From assembly GCA_016209995.1 (NCBI GenBank), contig JACQVC010000015.1, positions 1 to 6,748 on the forward strand: a stretch of DNA of 6,748 bases, given 5' to 3'. A model generated the notes under the pieces. That model made no database searches. It saw nothing but the letters and a program-made list of their open reading frames with translations, and was not told the origin of the DNA. Origin of the DNA: Gemmatimonadota bacterium. GTDB taxonomy: Bacteria; Gemmatimonadota; Gemmatimonadetes; Longimicrobiales; Gaopeijiaceae. This document shows, one piece after another, positions 1 to 6,562 of this stretch. Every line of letters starts with the position of its first letter. The stretch's first letter is position 1. Both the position numbers and the translations under genes were made by a program.

Positions 1-393
1 CAGAACGAGACGCTGCTGCGTCTGCCCTACGAGAATTACGCTTCCTACGATCTGGGCGAGAACGCCTGGGTCGATGACTTCAACCGCGCGCGCTACAACA
101 ACGACACGCAGGGCTTCCCCGTGAACCGGGAGATCTGGGAGTCGGTCGTGGCGATTCCGGCCTTCCGCGGCCAGCAGCTCGTCTCCGTCGAGCTGCACCC
201 GATCACGTTGGGATTCGGCAAGTCGCGCGCCGAGCGAGGCCGGCCGCTGCTGGCGGACCGCGAGCTGGGACGCAAGATCATCAACGATCTGATCGAGCGG
301 TCCCGCCCGTTCAATACCACGGTCGAGTGGCGCGAACAGCAGGGCATCGGGGTCGTGCGGCTGCCTGCGCGCACCGACACCGGCCCCAGGTAG
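1..393 (+). CDS. CapA/PgsA-like metallophosphatase family protein, C-terminal part (5' end outside window)
   Basis: The frame is open from the first base and gives 130 residues before TAG at 391-393; the start lies upstream. The fragment carries the tail I associate with CapA/PGA_cap proteins (poly-gamma-glutamate capsule synthesis family, calcineurin-like metallophosphatase fold). Seen in order: NDTQGFPVNREIWESVVAI, then FRGQQLVSVELHPITLGFG, then RGRPLLADRELGRKIINDL, and a final short strand ending GIGVVRLPAR. In the family these form the closing beta strands and last helix after the catalytic core, so the metal-binding residues are not visible here. CapA relatives are usually envelope-associated; many bacterial copies have no proven link to polyglutamate, so the substrate is open. 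It is probably not cotranscribed with the receptor genes downstream, because a hairpin and a new promoter follow its stop. The family call rests on remembered similarity in the tail only. Confidence 0.8.
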   Translation, partial: QNETLLRLPYENYASYDLGENAWVDDFNRARYNNDTQGFPVNREIWESVVAIPAFRGQQLVSVELHPITLGFGKSRAERGRPLLADRELGRKIINDLIERSRPFNTTVEWREQQGIGVVRLPARTDTGPR

Positions 394-418
394 CGCCGCC
401 TTCGTGCTCGGGCGGCGC
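393..418 (+). terminator. GC-rich hairpin at the capA-like stop codon, possible terminator
   Basis: GCGCCGCC (393-400) and GGCGGCGC (411-418) are perfect 8-bp complements around a 10-nt loop. The stem begins on the last base of the TAG stop. No T-run follows (the next bases are GCGCCTTGACA), so it is not a textbook intrinsic terminator. It may instead block 3' exonuclease or work with Rho. Its place between a stop codon and a promoter 3 bases further on supports a 3'-end role. Confidence 0.45.
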
Positions 419-421
419 GCC

Positions 422-451
422 TTGACACCGCCTGACCGCGCCGCCTATGGT
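422..451 (+). promoter_or_regulatory. sigma70-like promoter for the SusC/SusD operon
   Basis: A consensus -35 box TTGACA (422-427) is separated by 18 bases from a TATGGT -10 box (446-451). This is the best match to a housekeeping promoter in the gap before the receptor gene. Transcription would start near 457-460 and give an untranslated leader of about 190 nt. The perfect -35 and good spacing support it; the -10 is imperfect, and the consensus in this lineage is assumed. Confidence 0.6.
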
Positions 452-540
452 AGCCAGAACTTCGCTAGTCTGACGTGGAGGCTAACCGAGGGCGACCTGA
501 CCACTAGCCTGAGCCAATGTCTGCGTGGATTAGTGTACGG

Positions 541-586
541 TCGACCCGGCACGGGGAAGCAGTGGTTTCCGCCCGCGACGGGTCGA
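541..586 (+). promoter_or_regulatory. Nested stem-loop in the 5' leader of the receptor gene
   Basis: TCGACCC (541-547) pairs perfectly with GGGTCGA (580-586). Inside it GGAAGC (555-560) can pair with GGTTTCC bases 565-570 (one G-U pair, AGTG loop), and flanking G-C pairs could join the two. Four T bases follow at 591-594. This could be an RNA element acting on transcript elongation or stability. I do not recognise any known riboswitch class in it, and no anti-Shine-Dalgarno pairing is evident. The rest of the leader (452-540 and 587-637) shows nothing I can name. Confidence 0.35.
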
Positions 587-637
587 ACCGTTTTGGGGTC
601 TTGCCCTGGCTGTCGCACGTGAACCCCTGGAGATAAT

Positions 638-643
638 GGGAGG
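638..643 (+). promoter_or_regulatory. Shine-Dalgarno site of the SusC-like gene
   Basis: GGGAGG lies six bases before the ATG at 650. It fixes the start chosen for the receptor, which also places a proper signal peptide at the N-terminus. Confidence 0.8.
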
Positions 644-649
644 CTCGCC

Positions 650-3600
650 ATGAAAGCACCCTTCGTGCACAGAAACGTTGCACTGCTCGGGGCGGCCGTG
701 GTGGCTCTAGCCGCGACTGCTGGAAGCCTTTCCGCTCAGGGCGTGGGAACGGTCACGGGAACGGTGAGGTCTTCGGGCACGGGCGAGCCCGTGGCTTCTG
801 CCCAGGTCCACTTCCCGCGTCTGCAAATGGGCACGCTCACGAACGAGCAGGGGAGGTTCATTCTCCTCAACGTTCCTGCCGGCGAGCATGAGATACGAGC
901 CGAGCTGATCGGGCGGCAGCCGACCAGCCAGCTCGTGCAGGTCCGGCCGGGAGCGAGTGTGGTGGTGGATTTCACGCTCGAGGAGCGCGCGATCACGCTC
1001 GAAGGCTTGGTCGTCACCGGAGTGGCCGGGGCCACCCCCCAGGCGGAGCTGGCGTTCACGGTGGACCAGGTCACGGTGAATCCTGCCGTTGCGGCGTCGG
1101 CTATCAACATGGGGACCCTGCTCCAGGGTCGAATGGCGGGCACGCGGGTGATCCAGGGAACCGGGCAACCCGGGGACGAGCCGTCGATCCAGCTGCGGGG
1201 CCCCAAGAGCATCATGCAGAGCCAGGAGCCGCTGCTCATCGTGGACGGCGTGATCTCACGCGGCAGCCTCGCCGATATCGATCCGAACGACATCGAGAAC
1301 ATCGAGGTCGTGAGGGGCGCGGCCGCCGCGTCGCTCTACGGGTCGCGCGCGCAGGCGGGCGTCATCGAGGTGACTACGCGGAGGGGCGCCGGGCTGCAGC
1401 GAGGCATAACCGAGTTCACGGTCCGCAATTCGTTCTTGGTGAACGACATCGAGTATCTGATGCGGATGAGCGAGTCCCACGAGTTTCGCATGAACGCGGC
1501 CGGCACCGCCCTCCTGGACCGCAAGGGAAACGAGCTCGATCTGCGCAACCGCAAGCAGCAAATCGGCACCGGCAATTACGCCCTGAACGACGGCGGCAAC
1601 GGAACCAACCCCTTTAAGACCTTCCAGGACCAGCCGATTCCGCCCAACCTCTACGGCGGCTCTCCGTTCGAACAGATCATGAGGTCCGGGAACGCCTACA
1701 GTACCTACGTCTCGGCCTCGGGAAACGAGGGGAACACGCAATACCGAGTTTCGGGCAGGTACCAGCGGGATGACGGGACCCTGCAATTCCACGAGGGTTC
1801 CAACCAGACGAATTTCCGCTTGAACCTCGATCAGCGGATTCGCGACAACCTACAGCTCTCGTTGAGCACGTATGTAGCCGACAAGGAGCAAGACGTCATC
1901 TTCCAGCAGGAACGAACGGGGCTGAGCTTCCTCGACGATGCTGTGGGTGCCGAGCCCGAGGACCCTAGCATTGCTCCGGGCGCCGACCGGGGCATCTTCC
2001 GCATGATCGACGAGATGCGCGCGTCGACGGATTTCTTCGCGCGGGATGAGGACGGCGACCTCGAGGTGATTGGCGATCTGATCACCAGGGATCGGAACCC
2101 TCTCTACATCCTGGAGAATCAGGACTGGACCCGCGACAGCCGGCGGCTCATGGGCGCGCTGGACGCCTCGTATTCGCCGCTCTCCTGGTTGACGCTTCAA
2201 GCGAACGTGGCCTATGACCGGAGCGACATGACCGAGACAAACCTCGCGCCGGCCCCCTGGAAGCAGAGATATCCCGACCCACCGCTCCTCGGGTCCCTGT
2301 GGACGATGGACAGCGACCGCAGCGAGATGAACGCCAGCTTGACGGCGTCAATCAACCGCCAGTTCGGGGATCTCACGACACGCACTCGCTTCCGGTGGCT
2401 CGCGGAGGAGCAAAGGAGAAAGAGTTCCTCGGCCGGGGGCGAGGCTTTCGCCGTGGTCGGGGTACCGCGACTGGGGCTCCTCACGAGCGGACTGGAGGTG
2501 GATTCCCGGGAACAGACGATCCGCACGGAGGGCTTCTTCGCGATCACGGCGCTGACCTGGCGCAACAAGTATGTCGCAGACGTCCTCGTTCGTCGGGACG
2601 GGAGCTCCCTGTTCGGTGCCGATGAACGGTGGCAGACCTATTATCGAGCTTCCGGCGCGTGGCGGATGGCCCAGGAGCCCTGGTGGCCCTTTGCGTTCCT
2701 CACCGAGTTCAAGCCTCGCTATTCCATCGGTACGGCCGGGGGCCGGCCTGAATTCCATTACCAGTATCAGACCTACTCGGTCGACCGGGGCCGGATCGTG
2801 CCCCGCGTCCTCGGCAACAGCAAGCTGAAGCCCGAGCTGGCCACGGAACAGGAGTTCGGCCTCGACGCGATCATCGCGGACCGGTATCGGATCCAGGCGA
2901 ACTACGTGGACACCGAGGTGAAGGACCAGCTCCTGCTGGTGCCGCTCAGCTCCGCGTTGGGCTTCGAGGCGCAGTGGAGGAACGCCGGCACGGTGGCTTC
3001 GAAGACCTGGGAGTTGAGCCTGGAGGCTGCGTTCGTCGAGCGTCCGGGCTTCCTATGGACGGGCCGTCTCAACATGCATCGGACGCGCCAGAAGATCACG
3101 CAGCTGAGTGTGCCGCCGTTCGAGATGCGGGACGTCCGCGCGCGCATCCTCGTCAAGGAGGGCGAAGAGCTGGGCTCGTTCTATGGCTTCAAGTGGGCCC
3201 GGGCTTGCGGGGACCTGCCTGCCGGGACGGACTGTGGCGTCTTCCAGGTGAACGACGACGGGCTCCTCGTCTACGTGGGCCAGGGCAATAGCTACAAGGA
3301 CGGAGTTGCGAAGAGCCTCTGGGGCACCACCGGGAAAGTCAGTGGCAAGACCTACCCATGGGGGCAGCCCTCCGCGTCCATCGTGGATGGTGGCTTCACG
3401 AAGCTGGGCTCGGCGGAGCCGGACCTGAACGTCAGCTTCCTGCAGGATTTCCAGTGGCGGAATCTGGGCATCTCGGTGCTCTTCGATGCCGAGTTCGGCG
3501 GGCAGATCTACAACCAGACCCGGCAGTGGGGCTCCCGCAGCGCCATCGGCTCGATCGACCAGCGGGGGAAGCCGCTGGAGCTGAAGAAGCCGCTGCCCTA

Positions 3601-3922
3601 CTACGGTGCCGCGGGCCTGTACAACCGCAACAACCGGAATGATTGGTTCGTCGAGGACGCGGACTTCATCAAGCTGCGGCAGCTTTCGCTCCGCTACACG
3701 TTCGATCAGGCCAGGCTCCCGGCCTTCATGCGCACCACGGGTGTCAGGCGTGCGACGATCAACCTGGTCGGCCGCAATTTGAAGACGTGGACCGGGTACC
3801 TGGGACATGATCCTGAGGTGGGCAAGAACACCTTCGGAGGCTCGGCCGCCATCGGCCGGATCGACGAGTACTTCTATCCCAACTTCCGTCAGCTCGGCAT
3901 CGATGTCGAGCTGGTGTTCTGA
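650..3922 (+). CDS. SusC/RagA family TonB-linked outer-membrane receptor
   Basis: The protein has 1090 residues, a normal length for SusC/RagA. It would form the outer-membrane barrel that imports a bound ligand using TonB-ExbBD energy, with the SusD-like lipoprotein as its lid. Seen in order: a signal peptide (about 1-30; K/R start, hydrophobic 10-24, SLSAQ cleavage region); a carboxypeptidase-regulatory-like domain (about 32-112; TLTNEQGRF, VPAGEHEIRAE); a possible TonB-box region LEGLVVTG (118-124); a plug (about 126-245) with LQGRMAG, EPLLIVDGV and VVRGAAAASLYGSRAQAGVIEVTT; then a long barrel with many alternating strands and aromatic girdle residues, ending ELVF with the terminal aromatic typical of outer-membrane proteins. 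C853 and C862 (ACGDLPAGTDCG) are closely spaced and could form a disulfide in an outer loop. The start is set by GGGAGG at 638-643. The SusD gene follows after 46 bases, so one operon is likely. The ligand cannot be read from the sequence. The frame is intact. Confidence 0.95.
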   Translation: MKAPFVHRNVALLGAAVVALAATAGSLSAQGVGTVTGTVRSSGTGEPVASAQVHFPRLQMGTLTNEQGRFILLNVPAGEHEIRAELIGRQPTSQLVQVRPGASVVVDFTLEERAITLEGLVVTGVAGATPQAELAFTVDQVTVNPAVAASAINMGTLLQGRMAGTRVIQGTGQPGDEPSIQLRGPKSIMQSQEPLLIVDGVISRGSLADIDPNDIENIEVVRGAAAASLYGSRAQAGVIEVTTRRGAGLQRGITEFTVRNSFLVNDIEYLMRMSESHEFRMNAAGTALLDRKGNELDLRNRKQQIGTGNYALNDGGNGTNPFKTFQDQPIPPNLYGGSPFEQIMRSGNAYSTYVSASGNEGNTQYRVSGRYQRDDGTLQFHEGSNQTNFRLNLDQRIRDNLQLSLSTYVADKEQDVIFQQERTGLSFLDDAVGAEPEDPSIAPGADRGIFRMIDEMRASTDFFARDEDGDLEVIGDLITRDRNPLYILENQDWTRDSRRLMGALDASYSPLSWLTLQANVAYDRSDMTETNLAPAPWKQRYPDPPLLGSLWTMDSDRSEMNASLTASINRQFGDLTTRTRFRWLAEEQRRKSSSAGGEAFAVVGVPRLGLLTSGLEVDSREQTIRTEGFFAITALTWRNKYVADVLVRRDGSSLFGADERWQTYYRASGAWRMAQEPWWPFAFLTEFKPRYSIGTAGGRPEFHYQYQTYSVDRGRIVPRVLGNSKLKPELATEQEFGLDAIIADRYRIQANYVDTEVKDQLLLVPLSSALGFEAQWRNAGTVASKTWELSLEAAFVERPGFLWTGRLNMHRTRQKITQLSVPPFEMRDVRARILVKEGEELGSFYGFKWARACGDLPAGTDCGVFQVNDDGLLVYVGQGNSYKDGVAKSLWGTTGKVSGKTYPWGQPSASIVDGGFTKLGSAEPDLNVSFLQDFQWRNLGISVLFDAEFGGQIYNQTRQWGSRSAIGSIDQRGKPLELKKPLPYYGAAGLYNRNNRNDWFVEDADFIKLRQLSLRYTFDQARLPAFMRTTGVRRATINLVGRNLKTWTGYLGHDPEVGKNTFGGSAAIGRIDEYFYPNFRQLGIDVELVF

Positions 3923-3968
3923 CCCGATGGACCACAACATGGCGAACAGAGGAAGGACGGTTGAGAGA

Positions 3969-5513
3969 ATGAAACTTCGACTCTCGCCAGCTGTGTTGAA
4001 AGTCGCTGCGGTGGCAGCGATCATGGTCGCTACGGCGGCCTGCTTCGACCTGGATATCGCCAACCCCAACGAGCCGGACCGGGATCGAGCGCTCAGGGAG
4101 GCCCGTGACGTCGAATCCCTGATCGGGGGCACGTTCGCGACCTGGTGGGAGATCAAGCAGGGACGGGCCCCCGGGCGAGCGCTGAGCCAGTCGGCAGAGG
4201 TGTACTCCTCGTCGGCGGCGAATTACTTCGCCTTCGATCTGGGCTTCCAGCCACGACAGCCGGTCGTCAATCAGATCGGCTACCAGTGGGGATACCCCGT
4301 CGACGATCCCTGGATGCTGCTCAACCGGGCCCTCTCGGCGATCCGGGACGCGCTCCAGGTCATCGAAGGGGGACTGAAGATCGGCCCGAACGGCGCGGAC
4401 ACGCCGCGAGCCGTGGCCTTCGCGAAGTTCATGCAGGGCGTCGCCCACGGGTTCATCGCCAAGCTGTATGACAAGGGCTTCATCATAGACGAGGATGCGG
4501 ACGTCGAGGCATCGGTCGAGCAGAAGAAATTGCCCCCCTACGGGGAAGTGATGGCCGCGGCCAGGCGCTATCTGGCCGAAGCGCGCGCCATCGCGAGCAA
4601 GAATTCGTTCAGCACGCCGTCCGTATGGATGGGGCGCTCGTACACGAGCCAGGACCTCGTCCGGCTAACGCACTCCTACGAGGCCCGCTTCATGGCCTCG
4701 GTGGCCCGGACGCCGCAGGAGCGCGCCGCCGTCAACTGGAACGAGGTGCTGAGTCACATCCAGCAGGGCATCACCAGCGACTTCGGTATCAACGTCGAGC
4801 CCGGCGGGCGCTGGACCCGGGAATACAAGGGCGCCGACGTCGTTTCTCTCCGCTTCGTAGGCCCGTCGGACCAGTCTGGCGGATGGCAGGCCTGGGAAAA
4901 GGCCGAACCGCTGAAAAAACAGCCTTTCCATGTCGAGACGGACGACCGGCGGATCCATGCCGCAGGGAAGCCCCAGTCCAGCGGACGCTACCTCGAGATC
5001 CCCGGCACCACGTTCGGCGATGCCCAACGAGGCGTCTGGTTCCTCACGCCCTACCGAGCCCTACGCTGGCGAAATGAGTTCATTCCCACGAGGGGCTTTG
5101 GCTTTGCCACCGAGATGAGCGTGACGGAGATGGACTTCCTGCGGGCGGAAGCTTACATCCGGCTGGGACGCCCGGCGGACGCGTTGCCGATCATCAACAA
5201 GAACCGCGTGGCCATTGGAGAGCTGCCCCCCGCCACGGTGAACGGCGTGTCGGGGCCGCGCTGTGTTCCGCGGACAGTCACGGGCGCGTGCGGGGATCTG
5301 CTGACCACGCTGCTCTACGAGAAGCAGCTCGAGACCATCTACCTGAGCGCGGGACTCGACTACTGGGATCAGCGAGGCTTCGGTTGGCTTCGGAAAGGGA
5401 CACATCTCCAGTTCCCCATTCCGGCCGCGGAGCTGGAGGTGCTCAAGCTGCCGGTCTACACCTTCGGCGGCGTGGGAGGCACCGGCGCCGCGCCCGGACG
5501 GGACGGGAGCTGA
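3969..5513 (+). CDS. SusD/RagB family nutrient-binding outer-membrane lipoprotein
   Basis: The protein has 514 residues, the usual SusD size. SusD proteins sit on the SusC barrel as a lid that captures the ligand at the cell surface. The chosen ATG gives a lipoprotein signal: MKLRLS, a hydrophobic stretch, then TAAC with C25 as the likely lipidated cysteine, followed by acidic FDLDIANPNEP typical of this family in Gemmatimonadota-like genomes. Other family features: a helical TPR-like pair around 147-170 (MQGVAHGFIAKLYDKGF), FLRAEAYIRLGRPADAL at 390-406, EKQLETIYL from 451 and the closing FPIPAAEL at 482-489. The tail is glycine-rich. Upstream in-frame ATGs at 3927 and 3939, or within the receptor gene at 3807, would bury the signal, so 3969 is preferred; GAGGAAGG at 3949-3956 is a plausible but slightly distant ribosome site. 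Its stop is one base from the stop of the opposing gene. Confidence 0.93.
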   Translation: MKLRLSPAVLKVAAVAAIMVATAACFDLDIANPNEPDRDRALREARDVESLIGGTFATWWEIKQGRAPGRALSQSAEVYSSSAANYFAFDLGFQPRQPVVNQIGYQWGYPVDDPWMLLNRALSAIRDALQVIEGGLKIGPNGADTPRAVAFAKFMQGVAHGFIAKLYDKGFIIDEDADVEASVEQKKLPPYGEVMAAARRYLAEARAIASKNSFSTPSVWMGRSYTSQDLVRLTHSYEARFMASVARTPQERAAVNWNEVLSHIQQGITSDFGINVEPGGRWTREYKGADVVSLRFVGPSDQSGGWQAWEKAEPLKKQPFHVETDDRRIHAAGKPQSSGRYLEIPGTTFGDAQRGVWFLTPYRALRWRNEFIPTRGFGFATEMSVTEMDFLRAEAYIRLGRPADALPIINKNRVAIGELPPATVNGVSGPRCVPRTVTGACGDLLTTLLYEKQLETIYLSAGLDYWDQRGFGWLRKGTHLQFPIPAAELEVLKLPVYTFGGVGGTGAAPGRDGS

Positions 5514-5568
5514 GTCAGGGCATGAGATCGTCGGGGCACTGAGACGCCTGGGCGTCGGATGCCCTGAC
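5514..5568. terminator. Inverted repeat at the convergent gene junction, possible two-way 3'-end structure
   Basis: GTCAGGGCAT (5514-5523) and ATGCCCTGAC (5559-5568) are perfect 10-bp complements. The enclosed 35 bases hold a second hairpin, GACGCC (5543-5548) with GGCGTC (5551-5556). The outer arm starts directly after the SusD stop codon and covers the stop codon of the minus-strand gene, so transcripts from both sides can fold it. No T-run follows in either direction, so Rho-independent termination is not proved; a stabilising or Rho-assisted 3' end fits equally well. Confidence 0.5.
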
Positions 5569-6504
5569 GGTCGTGACCTGAATGATCCCGGCCTGACCCC
5601 GAGGGCCGGCGAGCAACACCGCCGCAGGTCCCGGGAGCATGCGGATCTCGACGATCTCGCGGGTGTCGAGATCCGCCAGGCGCTCATCGCTGATGACGCC
5701 ATCGACGATGAGCAGCGGCTCCGGATCACCAGGCGGTTCGCTCGGACGCCGCCTGGTCGTGATCTCGATGACCCCCGCATGCGCGCGCGATCCGTAGAGC
5801 GCGGCGGCCGTAGCACCCTTGAGCACCTCGATCCGCTCGATGTCCATCGGGTCGATCCCGGACGTGGAATGACCTGCGATGATGCCGTCCACTACGACGA
5901 GCGGCCGCAGCTGCGCTCCGCCCAGACTCGTGGCTCCACGCAGAAGGATGTCGGCCTCCTCACCCGGTAGACCGCTCCCCTGCACGACGCGACCGCCGGC
6001 GATTCTTCCCTGGATCAGTTGTCCGAGGCTGGCGGCCGTTTCCCTGCGCAACCGTTCACCCTCGAGCGTCTCGACCGTGAAAGGAAGCTCCGCGTGAGAC
6101 AGGTCGGAGGCGACGCCGGTCACCAAGATCCCGTCGAGACTGATCGCACGGGGTCCGAGCGTGAAGTTCAGCTCCGCGGCCTTGCCGGGCTCGATCGACA
6201 CGGTCCTGGACGCCCAGGGGCATCCCAGGAGCTCGGCGACGACCTCGTGTCGCCCGGAAGCCACGCCGCTCAAACGAAACCGACCCTCGTCATCGGTCAC
6301 GGCCTCGAGCCTAAGGTCAGGAAGAGTGATCCGCACGCCGGGTATGACCGGGCCGCCGCCGCCGGTGGCCACGCTTCCCACGAGAGCCCCGGTTTGTTGC
6401 CCCGATGCTGACCCCGCGAGCCCGCCGGTTGCAGCGAAGACTATGAGCACGGCCGTCACTTGCCTGCCGAGACTGCCTAGAGGATTCTCTATGTCGGAGG
6501 ACAT
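5515..6504 (-). CDS. Barrel-less SusC-like protein: regulatory domain, TonB plug, and a second half-plug
   Basis: The protein has 329 residues and resembles the first quarter of a SusC receptor. In order: a signal-peptide-like start (hydrophobic 16-31, cleavage near ASGQQ 33-37; N-region somewhat long and acidic); a carboxypeptidase-regulatory-like domain (about 38-117; DDEGRFRL, GRHEVVAELLG); a TonB-box-like segment SLDGILVTG (122-130); a plug (about 133-251; LIQGRIAG, PLVVVDGI, DIERIEVLKGATAAALYGSR, GVIEITT); and then a degenerate copy of the plug's last 50 residues (263-312; PLLIVDGVIS ... AGIIQVTT). It stops with no barrel strands, so it should be periplasmic or surface-associated, not a transporter. 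AGGAG at 6516-6520 lies 11 bases before the ATG. A second plug-like gene lies 58 bases upstream on the same strand. The open, well-formed frame argues for a real gene, but a receptor relic cannot be excluded. Its function is unknown; binding TonB or a SusC/D partner is only an inference. Confidence 0.85.
   Translation of the reverse strand: MSSDIENPLGSLGRQVTAVLIVFAATGGLAGSASGQQTGALVGSVATGGGGPVIPGVRITLPDLRLEAVTDDEGRFRLSGVASGRHEVVAELLGCPWASRTVSIEPGKAAELNFTLGPRAISLDGILVTGVASDLSHAELPFTVETLEGERLRRETAASLGQLIQGRIAGGRVVQGSGLPGEEADILLRGATSLGGAQLRPLVVVDGIIAGHSTSGIDPMDIERIEVLKGATAAALYGSRAHAGVIEITTRRRPSEPPGDPEPLLIVDGVISDERLADLDTREIVEIRMLPGPAAVLLAGPRGQAGIIQVTTVRASDAQASQCPDDLMP
5569..5718 (-). repeat. Degenerate half-plug repeat 2 (residues 263-312 of the barrel-less protein)
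   Basis: Aligned by hand without gaps, this 50-residue segment is identical to residues 201-250 of the same protein at 20 of 50 positions, and to residues 194-243 of the neighbouring SusC at 29 of 50. It keeps VDG, the final TT and the glycine pattern, but has lost YGSR (now AGPR) and the basic residue of the KG/RG motif (now PG). Confidence 0.8.
5641..5676 (-). repeat. Perfect 12-bp inverted repeat inside the barrel-less plug gene
   Basis: GCGGATCTCGAC (5641-5652) and GTCGAGATCCGC (5665-5676) are exact complements around a 12-nt loop. The element lies in the half-plug repeat 2 coding sequence (residues about 277-288, ADLD...VEIR). It could fold in the mRNA or simply reflect the recurring GATCTCGA/GAGATC codon pattern. 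Confidence 0.55.
5755..5904 (-). repeat. Half-plug repeat 1 (residues 201-250 of the barrel-less protein)
   Basis: This is the C-terminal half of the canonical plug and the partner of the copy at 5569-5718. It is well conserved, with 33 of 50 positions identical to the plug of the SusC receptor in this window. A 12-residue linker rich in P, E and R separates the two copies. Confidence 0.8.
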
Positions 6505-6515
6505 CAGAACTCTGG

Positions 6516-6520
6516 CTCCT
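6516..6520 (-). promoter_or_regulatory. Shine-Dalgarno site of the barrel-less plug gene
   Basis: On the minus strand this reads AGGAG, 11 bases before the ATG at 6504. It supports that start codon. The 58-base gap up to the preceding stop codon holds no convincing promoter, which fits cotranscription with the upstream gene. Confidence 0.55.
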
Positions 6521-6562
6521 ATCTCGATCGGAATCCGCTACTCCAAATCGGCTTCGCTGGGC

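Noticed and set aside
404..622. Plus-strand open frame of 72 codons in the gap before SusC
   Set aside because: It starts before and runs through the predicted promoter, has no ribosome site and no recognisable product.
1256..1792. Minus-strand open frame of 178 codons within SusC
   Set aside because: Antisense shadow of the plug and first barrel region; no domain or ribosome site recognised.
3807..3968. Extended N-terminus for the SusD-like protein from upstream in-frame ATGs
   Set aside because: It would overlap SusC and bury the lipoprotein signal more than 50 residues inside; the start at 3969 gives a normal signal and lipobox.
3053..4156. Long minus-strand open frame (367 codons) opposite the end of SusC and the start of SusD
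   Set aside because: It lies antisense to two clear family members, shows no recognisable domain, and is rich in R, E, A and L, as expected for the complement of GC-rich coding DNA.
5061..5816. Minus-strand open frame of 251 codons spanning the SusD end and the plug gene
   Set aside because: It overlaps two well-supported genes in another frame and has an arginine/serine-rich composition with no domain.
6505..6562. Promoter for the barrel-less gene in the 58-base gap (TTGGAG, 17 bases, GATAGG on the minus strand)
   Set aside because: Both boxes are poor and the -10 would overlap the ribosome site; cotranscription from upstream is simpler.
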